Of a stretch of DNA of 64,000 nt, positions 35,244-47,436 are shown in pieces. The notes under the pieces are model-generated. The model ran no database searches, was not told the origin of the DNA, and saw only the letters and a list, made by a program, of their open reading frames with translations. This stretch comes from Dryas octopetala (lineage: Eukaryota; Streptophyta; Magnoliopsida; Rosales; Rosaceae), in assembly GCA_963921425.1 (NCBI GenBank), contig OY992840.1, positions 10,666,501-10,730,500 on the forward strand. The letters run 5' to 3'. The stretch's first letter is position 1, and every line of letters starts with the position of its first letter. The translations under genes and the position numbers were made by a program.

Positions 35244-38200
35244 ATGACCGGAAGCTTTGTGAAGTCCTCAGGATCTGATAACTTACTACAACATGATGGG
35301 CATTACCAGGCTATTGTAGCTTCTCTCTTGAATGCATCTTCCGGGAACTTGCCAGGTACTACTTTTAGAGTAGCAAAGTTGAATGGGGTATGGTCTCTGG
35401 AAACACTAATATGACCGTATTGCTTTTAAACAATATGAAAAGCTAGAGATTGATTCTCAGGGCATGTTCTTTTAGTCACAGATGCTAACGTGGTCTTTTG
35501 AAAGAATCCTCACATGCTAATTAAGGCACTTAAAGCCCTTAATTTATTTAGACCGCCTGTGACTTTCTTGTTGCATAATTCAGGCACTTCAAACCCTTCA
35601 GTTGTAGATGGTTTGTCCAAATTGCAGCAGACCTTACATTTAGAACAGACAAGCTCCCAGATGCATAAAAGGAAGCAACAAAAAAGGGTTTTCAATGCTA
35701 CTTCTCAGCCAGCATTGAAGAACCACACTCCGCTCCTTAATGGTGGAAAACAGGAATCTCTTACCTCGAGTCAGAGGCGTAAGAAACCTAGACTAGGCGT
35801 CAAGCAAGAGGCTATTCTGAACAATCATGTCTTTCAGCAGCTACTGCAGAGTCAGGAGTCTGCGGAATTGCAGAGAAATAGATTGCAAATACAAGCACTG
35901 TCTCCGCATTATATGTCACAAAAGCAAGATGAGCAAAATATTTTGCATTCTGCTCCACGGTTGAAGGGAGTTGACAAAGAAAAGCAGCAGCAACAGATGA
36001 GGCACCTAGTGCCACAACAGGAGGTGGTGGATCTAGCATTTTCGAAGCACCTCCTTGATGAAGGTGTTTGTTCACGCCGGCTAATGCAGTACATATATCA
36101 TCTTCGACATCGGCCAGCTGTTAGTTGTTTGCTTACTTGATAATATATTATTGCTATTTGTTCATGAAATAACCATTATACACTCCGCTTTCATATTTTT
36201 CATCAATGCTTCCTCTTTGCTTTTCAACTTATACTGCTTGAATAGAATCTTACTCCATTTCCCTCCTTTTTAGGACAATAACTTAGCCTATTGGAGGACA
36301 TTTGTGGCAGAGTATTATGCCCCAAGTGCTAAGAAAAGGTGGTGTCTGTCCTCGTATGATGAAGTTGGACACCATGCCATTGGTGTTTTCCCCCATGCAG
36401 CTATGGTCAGTTTCAATCTGTGGCTACATTTTTTTCCTCTTTACCAAGAAAACAATTCGTCCTCTCTAATTGCATACCCCAGCCCAAACTTTTTTTTTTT
36501 TTTTTTTTCACCCAGTCTATGAGTTTATCATTCTTGTAACTTATGACTTCTAATAGATGCACAAATGTAGCTTTTAACATGCATGCCTTCATATGAATGC
36601 ACCGAATTCTTCTTCATTCCTTTTTCCTCTCATATATAGATTGCTTCTTCTTTGCTCCAAATTTAAATCCGTTAGTTTTTCTGCTGTTGTCTTGTCAGGT
36701 ATCATGGCAGTGTGACATATGTGGTTGTAAATCAGGGAGGGGATTTGGTAAAAACAAACTTGCATTATTAATTACTAATCTGTATTCTCTGAAAATCTGT
36801 TAGTTTAAGTTATATTGGTCCTTTACCACTTGGCAGAGGCGATTTTTGAAGTGCTTCCAAGGCTAAATAAAATAGCATTTGAGAGTGGTATGATCGATGA
36901 ACTCTTGTTGCTTGATTTACCTCGTGAAAGTAGGTTTCCTTCTGGATTAATGATGCTGGAATATGGAAGAGCAGTTCAAGAGAGTGTCTATGAGAAACTT
37001 CACGTTGTTCATGAAGGTCGAATTTGTATTATTTTCTCTCATGATTTGAAGGTGAGTCCACATTGTATAAAGTTGGCGGGTTAATTGCAAACTGTTTTAT
37101 AACTCATATTTATTTTGTTCAGTGCTTCTCTTCATAAAATATGGTGCTATTATATGTCCAATGAATTTTCAGATATTGTCCTGGGAATTTTGTGCATGTT
37201 CACATGAAGTTTTTTTTCGTCGAACTTTGGTTGCTCCTCCGGTACCAATTCTATCTTGTTTTGTGTTTTGTGTATTTTGTACAGTTGTAGAAGTCCTATT
37301 TGGTCATTCTTTAATGTAGTGTTCAGTCATGTTATGGTTCTTTTCAGGAGATGCTTTCTTGTAACTCGAGTTCTTCAATTATGTCCTATTTCTAGGTTAT
37401 TCAGCTGGTTCATGCTGTACAGAATTATCAGTGCTCTATTGATGATAGAGGATCTGATGGGGTTTTGTTCCAATATCTACAAGCAAATTGCAACATGTAA
37501 GAACAAATGGTTCTGCTTTTTCTAGTTAGAGAAATCAGTTGATGGTTTCCCTCAATTTATGATTGTAGAAATTGGCATGTTATGTTATTGCGCTTGGTGG
37601 TGAATAAGTACTTGTCAAAATGATTTTGCTTCATGTGGTTGGTACTTGCTAGTTCATGTTATATTTTGCTTCTCTAGTTATTCTAGAAACCTCATCTTGG
37701 GGATAGAGGATGTCTACTGAAACAGTTATAGTTACAGTTATTAACCTTTTTTTTTTTTTTTCAGTTAGAATGCCATCATGAATTGTGATTTCAATATAGT
37801 TCTTTATCATTTATATTACTGTAGGATCCTGGAAGCGGGAGGACAAGTTGAAAAAGAATTGGATCTACATCTGGTTGATGATTTGGGATTTTCGAAGAGA
37901 TACACCCGGTGCTTACAGGTAGGCCTATGCATTCAGTTTGTTTTAGTTTGAGCTATTATCCAATATTTTATGGGTTCTTATGCATTCTTAACAGATAGCT
38001 GAGGTTGTCTACACTATGAAAGATTTAATGACTTTTTGCCAGGATAATAACACTGGCCCAATTGGTAAGTGGCAACCCATATTTTCTGTTAATGGCTTCA
38101 GTTAACAAATCCTTGGTTTTCCACCTCCAATGTGGCTATGTCACCTTGACAACAGATGGAACCACTACATATTTTTGGGCCTCACGAATTTACGTACTCT

Positions 38201-39332
38201 TTTAGTCTTTTACATATGTTGTTCAACAGCTTCTAAGATGGCTCTTCCCATCTCCTTATGCATGAAAGGCATCATAATAACTATGCTTGCCTTTCTCATT
38301 AAGTATCAAAACTTTCCAAGTAAAACATCTACGGATTATTTTTTTGGAGGACATAAATTTTGATCTCTGGTGTTGAATGCTTGACTACATTTTTCCTTAT
38401 GGTTAGGAAGTTCATAGTCCTTCATTCCCCTCATGAAAGTTAAAATGAAAAAAATTAAAGTAAAAAAAAGAAACCCTTGTAGACTGTTGCTTCAGTTACT
38501 ATACACCATATTTCATCCCTAGTTGAGGTAATTGCTTACAAATTTATTTGCAGAGAGCCTGAAGAGTTATTGCAGAGGAACTGCCACAACCGAGCTCCAG
38601 AAAAAGAAAATAAAAGGAAAGAGGCAGCTAGAGAGTGCTCGAGATCTGCCAAAAGACAAGAATAAGTTGATGGCTGCATCTTGTGGTTTTAGGAGTAATG
38701 CAATTGAAACCTCACCTATGAGTATAGAACTTTTAAATAGCCTAGAACAGGCAGCATTATTGCTGCCAGGTTATCACCACAAATCGATGGGACAAAACAA
38801 CTTGACCTCCTTTGCGAGCAGCATAAGCCAGGAACCACATATCATAAACCAGGACACCTCTTCTAAACCATTTCAGGCTCCTGAAACCTCAAAATCAGGA
38901 CTGATTGAAAACACAGTTGTAAATGGCTTGTTAAGTTCCCATTCCTCTATGCATCAGCGCACTATTAAAAAATTATTACAGGAAATGATCAAGGACAGCC
39001 GCACAGCAAATAAGCATGATAGGGAAGAAGCCAACTGGGGGAGTGGTAAAGGTTCAGTTGTAGACTTGCCTTCAGGAGTTTGGGGATGCCCAACAGCTGC
39101 AGCTGCCCCAGGAAATGTGTTGGGTTATATAGCAGGAAGGACCAACAGCTCGAAGGATGCCTTCAATAGGAACTTTTCTGAAGTCCATGGCAATAATTGC
39201 TTCATCAAAGAACCAGATTTTCCTGGAAAGCTTTATTTACCAGATTTGATCCTTAATACGTCTCATGGGTATCATGATCATAATACCACCTACGGCAATA
39301 ACAATGGAATAAGCTATGGTTGGAAGACCTGA
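35244..39332 (+). CDS. SLK: SEUSS-like transcriptional co-regulator (LIM-domain-binding type)
   Basis: Ten exons, 718 residues: 35244-35355, 35584-36119, 36274-36405, 36699-36747, 36837-37051, 37173-37241, 37396-37496, 37825-37918, 37995-38064, 38554-39332. SEUSS/SLK proteins are nuclear adaptors that pair with LEUNIG co-repressors in floral and embryo patterning. The Ldb-type core is clear: LMQYIYHLRHRPADNNLAYW, FVAEYYAPSAKKRWCLS, CDICGCKSGRGF, EVLPRLNKIAFESGMIDELL, VHEGRICIIFSHDLKILSWE and DDLGFSKRYTRCLQIAEVV. Exon 2 holds a basic nuclear signal (QRRKKPRLG) and Gln-rich stretches. It is shorter than Arabidopsis SEU (877) or SLK2 (about 816) and has clear changes in the core (CACSHEVFFRR where SEU has CARRHEELIPRR), so it may be a divergent paralogue. 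The frame is open through all exons. The start MTGSFVKSSG is the first ATG in frame. Confidence 0.9.
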
Positions 39333-40063
39333 GCAGCTCTTGGGTTGGTTTTTTGTGAGATTCTGGCGTATGCTAGGTAATTGCTTACTCTGAAGTTTGT
39401 ACAGATCTGCAGCTGCAGGTTTTATCTTTTTGCTAATATTACCTGGTGTTGATACCAACGCACTTCTAATGTTCATTTTGAGTACTAGTTCATGATCAGT
39501 TCCAAACAAATGTAATGACTCTTTGACAACCCCAAGCTTTTGCAATATGTATGAAGCTACATAATGTAATCTTTGTAGTATTGGTCTTTATTACTCGAGC
39601 TGGTTCTTGATTTTGCAGTTCATTCCCCTTTTCATTTGTCGTCTTTTTGTGAACGCAGAGGTTGAACAGTATCAGTCATTAAGCAAGAATTGACTGGAAC
39701 AATCGGAAATAATTTGCAACTAGTATTTTAATGAATATTTGAAAAGAAAACACTTGGAAATTTTAGGGAGAGAGAGAGAGAGTTAATGGCAATAAGAAAA
39801 GTTCTCATACTGTAAATATATGTAGCTTTCACAAAATCCCATAAGAGGCAGAAGCCCTTGACTATGGAGACAAAACATACAAAATCTTGGATACACTCTC
39901 ACTAATTAAATGAATTACTAAGCATACAAAGAGAGAACATGAATGTACACATTTCTTTGCTTACATACACAGGGTTCAAAGGAAACACCCACTATCTTTT
40001 TTTCTGAAGATGGCCTACCTCTCTATAATACAGAACTTCCTACCTGAAAAGGTTAAGCGCAAA
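39333..40063. other. Shared 3' flank of two convergent genes
   Basis: The 731 bases between the two facing stop codons should hold both 3' UTRs. A GA run lies near 39769-39781. No other feature. Confidence 0.6.
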
Positions 40064-42384
40064 TTAAAAATGCTTCAACCTTTCTCTAAATTCGCTAGGG
40101 TATATTTGTACAGAGTCTAAACAGAGACCACCTTTGGTGTGTGTGCAATCAATCTGGGTCATAGAAAGTTGGATCTTTGTTGGTGCATTGGGGTTCTCCA
40201 CAACAAAGTCCCCAACATGGTAGTAATTCCATTTTCCAGGTTCAGTCAAAAAGCACTGGGATGTGGCATAATGACCTTCTGAAGTCCATAGCTGGAACCT
40301 CACTGGTTTTATGTCCCAACCATGGACATGCTCAGTATTGCAGATTCGGCGACCAAACCTCTTCAGAGAAGGCCGACCCAGCTGCAGTCTAAAGAATAGG
40401 CTGTATGTCCCTGCTGGGAATGGGAACTCAACCTCACCATCAACTTCAAACCACCAAATTTGCTGAAGATATGCAACGGTGCAAAATCTGTGTTCAAGCA
40501 AAGAAAATTCCAACTTAGTTCCATGAATACTTTTAGTGCAAAAGTAACAGGTAAAGCATCTTATTCCAGTGAGACGGCCTCAATCAGAAAACCAGAACCA
40601 GGCGGATATGCAGTGCCAAAAACACAAGAACCAGGGGACTTGGGACATCATAGCCACAACAGAAGTAAGCAATCCACAACCTTTCGGTTTATTTCACATG
40701 ATCACATTAAGATGCATTGTATTAGTCATGAGACCCAAATTGAGTACCAGAGGGAAAAATAAAGGCAACCAGCAATGCCATAGTACAAACGGATTCATAA
40801 AAAGGTCTATTAGCAATCAAAATAAGCTCAAATCCAGGTTGAATAATTCAAACATTTCTTAATATCAGAAACTTTTAATTTCTGAAGAATTCTCATGGCC
40901 ATTTAAATAAGCTGAAATTCAGTTAGAGTGATCCGCCTTTTCTTAATGTCAGATGCTTCATAATTTCTGACAGGCTTTTGTGGCAATTTAAATAAACTCA
41001 GGTAGAACAGTAATTCTGTACTATGAATACGTTGTATTCAGAGTCCCACCAACGGCAATAATATACAAGTCACATTAACTACATTGCACAACAAGGGACC
41101 AGGCAGGTTGGCTTTTTAAAACTTGCTACGACTCTTCTCGTAGCCAATAACCATTAGCTTTGGCGGATCAACTAAATTATTTAGAGTCTCTTTGATAAGT
41201 TCTTGTTTTCTTGTTTTTATCTGAGAGAAAGGGGAGAGATGAGAGATGAGAGCCCAAAGTTTTTTTTTTTCCCTTCTTATATGCTAGGCCACAAAACATT
41301 AAAGTCACAAACCACATCCGATCAATAAACCAAAAATTTCCATGCGATAGCACAAGATCATGCATTAAAATCGAAACATTTCATCAAAAAATGGCAAAAA
41401 GGATAACCCGAAAAAAACAAAAACCTACTCCGGAAAATTCCAGCAATGAAATCCCACGAAATACTTGAGCGTTCATCAGCAATCTATAACATACATAACA
41501 AGGCTGACAAGAATTTTCCCATTCCACTGGAATTTCAATAAGTAAAAGGAGACATAAGATGAGTAAATCTCTCACCTAGATTCTTCAGTTGGAAGATGAT
41601 TCCAATATCTTCGATCATCAATGCCTGTGATTGCTAATCCCTTTGAAGAAATGGACAAGCAAACAGATCCTGTACTTTTATCCAGCCAAACTGTCTGCAC
41701 CCAACACAAAATTTTCAAGGAGTCAATACATGAAATCCTGTTTGATGACCGAGAAAACAATACAAATGAAAGAAGAAAGTATCAAATCAATCTTATGCAA
41801 AGTCAAATAGTTGAATTTCTTTCCCTAACACATGAAACTATCTAAACTTTGAATAGTAATTTTCTTCTTTCAGAACTACTTCTATTAAAAGAAATCGAAA
41901 ATGAAATTAATCAATCCAAAATCGCATCAAAAATTAAATCAGATTATTGGGTTTCTGAAGAAACAATTCAGATCAAAGACTCCAATTTCTCTCATTTTCC
42001 CACGCTTTCTCGGAACCCAAACAGAAAAAAAAAAAGAAAAAAAAAAAGGGATAGATGACACACCTTGGTGCCCCCATCAAAAGAATTATGCCGACAAAGC
42101 CTCTCGTAAATATCTCTCTTACCCAAATTTCCCAAACAATCACCGAACACTTTGTTAAAAAGAATCGGATAATTCGAAGGCAATTTCGATTCCCAAATAA
42201 AGTCAGCCCAAGAAGCTCCGCGAAAAGCCCGATTCAGCCTCGCCAAACTGCAAATTTCCGGCGGGTCCAAATAGCCCAGAATCAGTGCCACGCAGCTCTC
42301 CGGCAAGTCCCCGAGACTGGGTTTCGGTTGCAGAGGCAAAGCCCTAACTGGGTCTGCTTTGAAGGCAGAGAAACTCGCACCCAT
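40064..42384 (-). CDS. PP2-A13: F-box protein PP2-A13 type
   Basis: Three exons, 287 residues: 42384-42064, 41694-41576, 40487-40064; GT..AG introns in phase. The F-box (about residues 23-68: [40 protein letters not shown]) should bind SKP1 in an SCF ubiquitin ligase. The remainder is a phloem protein 2 lectin-like domain ([20 protein letters not shown], then [71 protein letters not shown]), presumed to bind glycans or the substrate. Length and exon pattern match Arabidopsis PP2-A13 (about 290). The N-terminal MGASFSAF fits a myristoylation-like Gly2. Its stop faces that of the SEUSS-like gene. Confidence 0.95.
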
Positions 42385-42633
42385 AGAAAGCTAGAAACAG
42401 AGCAATCAGAGAGAAAGGGGTAGAAAGTTAGAAAGTTCTAAAGGAATGAGCTTTGTGAGAGGAAGAGAGAGATGATGGGCATGGTAGGAGTGGTCATGGT
42501 GTCTTAAGACTCTTAGCATGGACTATGCACTTTTGTAGAGGGGACGCATAGTACAAGCTGTGGGATTGTTTTGGGTTGTTTGTTTCCGAGAAAAGGAGGG
42601 AGGCCAGCGGTGTCTGATGTGGAAGAAAAACAG

Positions 42634-42821
42634 TAATGCTACACTTACCACATTTTTATACCACAATTTCATACCATCTTACATGGCATTCATACATTGG
42701 ACACTAAAAATTAAAAATTAAAACCTAAAAAAGAAAAAGGAAATACCCTTCCAGTAAGGTAATGACACATCAGATGGGATACAAATGTGGGAAAAAAAAT
42801 GTGGGACAACTAGCATTATTG
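42634..42821. mobile_element. MITE with long flanking repeat, about 188 bp
   Basis: The arms are inverted: taatgctacacttaccacat at the left and the complement of tgggacaactagcatta at the right, with further pairing ('ataccatctta' with 'atcccatctga'). A 13-bp direct repeat, ggaagaaaaacag, lies on both sides (42621-42633 and 42822-42834), longer than usual TSDs. It sits about 240 bp upstream of the PP2-A13 start codon, in its promoter. Confidence 0.75.
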
Positions 42822-42834
42822 GGAAGAAAAACAG

Positions 42835-43141
42835 AGGACGAAGGAAGCCCATCGTGTTGTTTTCATTTTGAATACTTTATTCAATTTTTTTATTAAAATA
42901 GTGGCTAGCTGTGGACTTGTGGTTGGTCAAAACTGTTCCTGGTTTTGGAATTTTCGATTTTCTATCTGAATTTGTTTTTAGATAATGAATTCATCATGCA
43001 TAACTGCATAAGCAGCATAACTTCTTTTTTAAGTTTCAACTGTTTACTTCCTGGCCAAAAAATAAATTCAACTGTTTACTTAATCCTATAGTTTTAAAAT
43101 TTTAATTTATCTTAAAGAGGTTGAGGTGCTGTTAAAAATTA
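42835..43141. other. Intergenic, nothing recognised
   Basis: AT-rich spacer between two inverted-repeat elements. Confidence 0.55.
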
Positions 43142-43807
43142 GGGCCAATTACAAAGTAACCTCCCAAATTTGTCTCCATTTTCAATTATCCTTCATAAAG
43201 TTTTAAATTTTTTAATATGCTATATGTAGTTTTCAACTTAACTCAATGTGATTAATATAACCCTTTGTTGGACTTTAATACAGCAGTTGTGGCGGTGTCG
43301 TTGGAAGTTTCAGAGTGGGTGGTGGTGGGTTGAGTTCAAGAGCCCTGGTTGAGCCATTCTCGGTGGGTTGAGGGATTCCATTCATATAAGGTAAGTGGAT
43401 TGGATGTGAAGAGGAATTCTTAAGCGGGTGTGGGTGGAGCAAGGGGGAGGAGGGGATTGGACGCAGGGGTGGTGTGGGTGTCTATAGTAGGAAACTTTTG
43501 GGTATTATAGTTTCCTTAGTTTATTTTATTTTATTTCCTTTTTATATTTTTAAAATATCATATTTCTCAAAAAATGGTTATTATATATTGTCTACATAGT
43601 GTCAATTAGGTTTCTACATAAATAAAATGGGTCTCATGCATGTCATGTCACTGTTTAATGATTGACTAAACGATTAACCTAATGAAAGTTTGGCAATGGG
43701 TAACATTGACTTAAATTGAAAACTATATGCATTACTTGAAAAAATTGAAACTTTATGGGGGATTGAAAATGACAGTAAACCTGGGAGGTTTACTTTGTAA
43801 TTAGCCC
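43142..43807. mobile_element. Mutator-like TIR element, about 666 bp
   Basis: The left end gggccaattacaaagtaacc pairs with the right end (complement gggctaattacaaagtaaac), and pairing continues through 'cataaagttt'. The flanks taaaaatta and aaaacatta are a possible imperfect 9-bp TSD. The centre (43270-43480) is G-rich (ggtggtggg, gggtgtgggtgg), unlike the AT-rich arms, so it may be captured sequence. Confidence 0.68.
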
Positions 43808-43847
43808 AAAACATTAACAAAACCATGCGTGTCCTGAAACACGGATT

Positions 43848-43925
43848 GGCAAAAACTTTTGTATATACAACAGAAAAGGCAAAAACATTTGTATATATAA
43901 CAAAAAAGGCAAAAACATTTGTATT
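43848..43925. repeat. Three 30-bp tandem units
   Basis: Units built on ggcaaaaacatttgtatata repeat head to tail two and a half times. Confidence 0.85.
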
Positions 43926-44239
43926 AAAGTCATTGTTAATTTGTTACCATTTTTCAATTGTAACTGAGCAACAATAACTAGATTTCAATGACTAATAGTA
44001 ACAATCCTATAATGTTGTTGACTGATCTGCTTGAGTGAGATCCATATATGGACCACTTAAAGATGTACTAATTGTTAGCGTCTCTCTATATTTTTCCACC
44101 TATTTTCTTATTTAATCTTATTAACTTTTTTCCTTACATTTAATCTTATTAATTAACAACTTTTCTTTTTAAATTTGTTTTTGTTTACATCGAAAGGAAA
44201 TTAAACTCTAAATCTATTGCCAAACCTCTTGTATGCTCG

Positions 44240-44930
44240 GAGAGGAAACAACCTTAGCCACTAGAGAGAAAAAACCTCCAAAATTTTGTTAATTTAATTT
44301 TCTTAGGTTTTGAGTTTCTCTCTTGATCGAGAGTTAGTTTTTGTTTTGTTTTGTTGAGTCCCTTCTTATTCTTAGAGAAGGGTCGCCTATGATTTTTCTC
44401 TGACTTTTTGTCATAAAGATGAACTTTAGCCAATTTCTTGTTGGTGTGCTTTTCGTTGTTTTTTACGGTCGATTGTGCTTTCAATCCCGTTTTGGACTGA
44501 GTGGTGTGGTGCGGGTGCGATTGTTTGTGATCGCACAAAGAGGTTGTGGTGGTTATGACCCTTCCTCTTTCCTCCCAACAAGTAGAGATTGACGTTCTTT
44601 CACAGGATCCGGTTTGTCTTGGGTGCTGGGTTTTCTTCTATTCTCTTGGAGTTCATTCGATTTTAGAAGATGGGAGAGGATTTAGCCTCTGACACATTTT
44701 GGAGGAGACTAAGAGAGTTTTAGATTCAATTATTTGAGGTTTGATGTAGTTATGTATCTATTATTGTAACGGGACGACACATGTTCTTTCCTAGTTTGTT
44801 TTACATTGTGTAGCTCTTGGGTGGGGAAGCTCTTGTATGGCTTCAACAACAACTTCAATTTGATTGTTACTTTGTTTGGTTTTTTCAATAAAGTATCTTT
44901 CAATAAAAAATAAAAAAAATTCTAAATAAG
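44240..44930 (+). mobile_element. LINE-like non-LTR element fragment, copy 1
   Basis: It begins with a leader-like segment (ccttagccactagagagaaa) and ends in tttttcaataaagtatcttt followed by an A-rich (AATAAAA) tail. A much shorter copy with the same two ends lies at 48885-49010. The interior (44300-44880) has no reverse transcriptase; long open frames on the minus strand look fortuitous. End-only structures like this are typical of internally deleted LINE derivatives. TSDs are not clear. Confidence 0.5.
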
Positions 44931-45111
44931 ACTCTAGCAGGACTTTTCTCCCCGTTACATAATTTGTTGCATTTCCTTACAGTATCTTTTTTTTTTTTGG
45001 CCAGGGTTCCTTACAGTATCGACCATTACATAAGTTAACATAAAGGTGAATATATATAATTTATGGTACATAAGTTAACATAAAGGTCCTGAATATATAT
45101 ATAAGAAATAA

Positions 45112-45480
45112 TTAGGCTTAGGTCCTTTAGAAAAATAATTTTTAGATGGAGACTGAGGGGTGTTTTTAAATTTATAAGAAAATCTTTTTAATTCATAATA
45201 AAGTTCTTTTAATTTATAATAAAATTCTTTTAATTCATAATAAAGTTCTTCCCTGATTTGAAGGGTATTTCCCCTCCTAGGATGTAGAGTGGGCTTTGTA
45301 GAGGCTTCATGTTAGGTTTTAACTCTGAGATTTTGGGCGGAGCCCAAAATTTTGGAGTTAAAACCTAACATAAAACCGTCAAAAAAGAAAAATAAAATGA
45401 CTTAATTAAAAACCTTAAATCACTACCGGTCTTAGTCTAAAAAAGATTTATAAAATGGACTGAACTCTAAGTCTCCCTAT
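45112..45480. repeat. Dispersed repeat family, copy 2 (inverted)
   Basis: Matches 6070-6450 in reverse orientation across most of its length, including aattaggcttagg, the 'taattcataataaa' repeats and tgacttaattaaaaacctta. It also has a local palindrome (ttttgggcggagcccaaaat) flanked by 'gttaggttttaact' and its complement, absent in copy 1. Confidence 0.7.
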
Positions 45481-46271
45481 ATATAATTTATGGACAAAAA
45501 TTAAGATCCAAAACACAATAATACAGAATTACAAGCAAACATATGGCCCAACATATACAAGATCAAATCCGCCCACATGGGATCGTGACTTGTGAGAGTG
45601 TTGATGAAAATATAAAAGGTTTATAGCTATGATCTTCATAAGTGGAAAGTCAATAATATATACCAAATGGCCGAGAGTACCAAATCTATAATATTTAATA
45701 TATGGAAAAAAAAAAAAAAAAAAAAAAAAAAGCTCATCCCTACACTACTAATCAACAATGTTTTGTATGCATGGCATTCAAATGAAACGAGTTGTTGGGG
45801 TGTTTGCTTTTGAATTGATCAAATGAATGGAAAATACGTGGACTATTGATCCAAAACAATATAATATAAACAAGGAGATCAAAAGAAGTTGACCAATGAA
45901 GATGTGAACAAGTGTGAAAAAGCACATCCACCTCAACGTGGATCTGAGTCAGCATGCTGATGTGGAATGGCAGTCTTGCAAAACGTGTCTCGTTATTTTC
46001 ATGGTCAGGGAATTAGGAGGAAGGATAAGGGAGAAGCTAGGCCAGCTTAAGCCATGGTGGAAGGGTAGAGAGTAGGGCCACTTCGATCTTTAAAATATTA
46101 TGTTGGCCAGATTCGTATTTTACGATATACTTGTTGGTATCTTTGGGGAAATAAGTTGCAATGATCTATTGCAAGCTTTATTAATTAAGAATAAAATTCA
46201 TTTGACCAGTTTTTGATAATTCAATGGACAAATCCCGTCAATTGTCTTTTGTCAATAGTAACCAGCACAAA
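45481..46271. other. Intergenic with a poly(A) run
   Basis: A 28-base A run lies at about 45704-45731. No matching element end is seen upstream, so it is not assigned. No gene. Confidence 0.45.
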
Positions 46272-47097
46272 GGGTGCCCTAATTGTGCCCTAATAACATG
46301 TAATTTTCATGTCAATTAGAGTATTTAATATTATTAAATACATTTAATAATATAAACTTATAAAAAGACTCATTTGACCTTTATTAAAATCTTACAAAAC
46401 TTAAATTAAATTAAAAATAAAAGAAATTTAAGATCAAATTATAAAACCTATCAATACGTATTGCAGTTCTCTTTAGCTTGGCTCTATCAAATTATAAAAC
46501 CTATCAAACCTAGCTATCAGACCTATCAAATTATAAAACCTATCAAATTCAAGATTAAGCAATAGCCAATTGGCTCTACTAGATCCGCCAATTGGAACTA
46601 GTTCTCTTTTTGTTTTCTTAGTTGTTTGGCTTCTCCTTAAATAGCTTTAATCTTCCCTTTTTGTTACTATTGTTTGTTAGGTGTTGTGTGATTCTGGGTT
46701 GGGTTGCATCCCCCCAAAATCCTTTCTTTGTATGGTTTCAAGTTTTTCTGGCCAAGGGTTAGCTGCCATTTCAGTGCAGACCACGTGAGATTTAGAGCAA
46801 TTTTTTAGTTTCTATGACCATTTGATTACAATATATAGTTCTCAACTTTTGTCTTTTGAAATTTTACAAACAGGATGTTGAAAGATCTAGAAAAAATTGG
46901 AAATCTAAAAGAAGAATGAAAATGAGTACAATGGTTAAGATGAATTAAAGGTTGGATTTAAATGGAGTTGACCCTAATAGGTTATTTGGTATTTAACTTA
47001 AAATGACATGGTAATTAAATGATGTGATGTGCCAATTTAATAATGATGTGTATTAGATTTATTTGCCACATTAGATTAGGGCACAAAATTTTTTCCC
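46272..47097. repeat. Degenerate TIR element related to the 0.66-kb MITE
   Basis: The left edge (gggtgccctaattgtgccct followed by aataacatg) and right edge (complement gggaaaaaattttgtgccct) match the two ends of the element at 656-1093 in reverse. The interior includes 21-bp tandem units of 'caaattataaaacctatca' near 46435-46550. No TSD survives. Confidence 0.5.
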
Positions 47098-47109
47098 TAT
47101 ATATATACA

Positions 47110-47422
47110 GATTCGATCAGGTGCAAACGTGCGCACCTGCCGTCGAGCGCTCTGCATTGATTTTTTTAACACATGTGAGTGCTGCGGTGCGCACTAGATA
47201 GCTTCGTCGAGCGCTCGACAATGATTTTTTAACACAGCAGCGCTCTCCGCTGCTTCCACTATTGAGTTTTGAGGGTAAATCATCATCCCCTTCTAGGATA
47301 TAGAATGAACTTAGTGGATGTGTTATGTTAGGGTTTAGTTAAGCGCTCGATAGTTGCAAAATTTTACACTACTGAGCGCTTGGTGTCAGATACGAACGTG
47401 CGTACGTTCACACCTGAATGTG
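47110..47422. mobile_element. Inverted-repeat element rich in gagcgctc words, 313 bp
   Basis: The ends pair (tcaggtgcaaacgtgcgcac with complement tcaggtgtgaacgtacgcac). Inside, 'cgagcgctc' recurs, twice with a following 'gattttttaacaca'. A 14-bp direct repeat, cctatatatataca, flanks it (47096-47109, 47423-47436), though this is low-complexity. Its centre includes a scrap of the family seen at 6.1 and 45.1 kb. Confidence 0.62.
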
Positions 47423-47436
47423 CCTATATATATACA

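Noticed and set aside
44254-44538. 94-codon Lys-rich frame on the minus strand
   Set aside because: It lies antisense inside the LINE-like repeat and is low-complexity.
45704-45731. Poly(A) run as a retroposon tail
   Set aside because: No head, no internal promoter and no flanking duplication were found.
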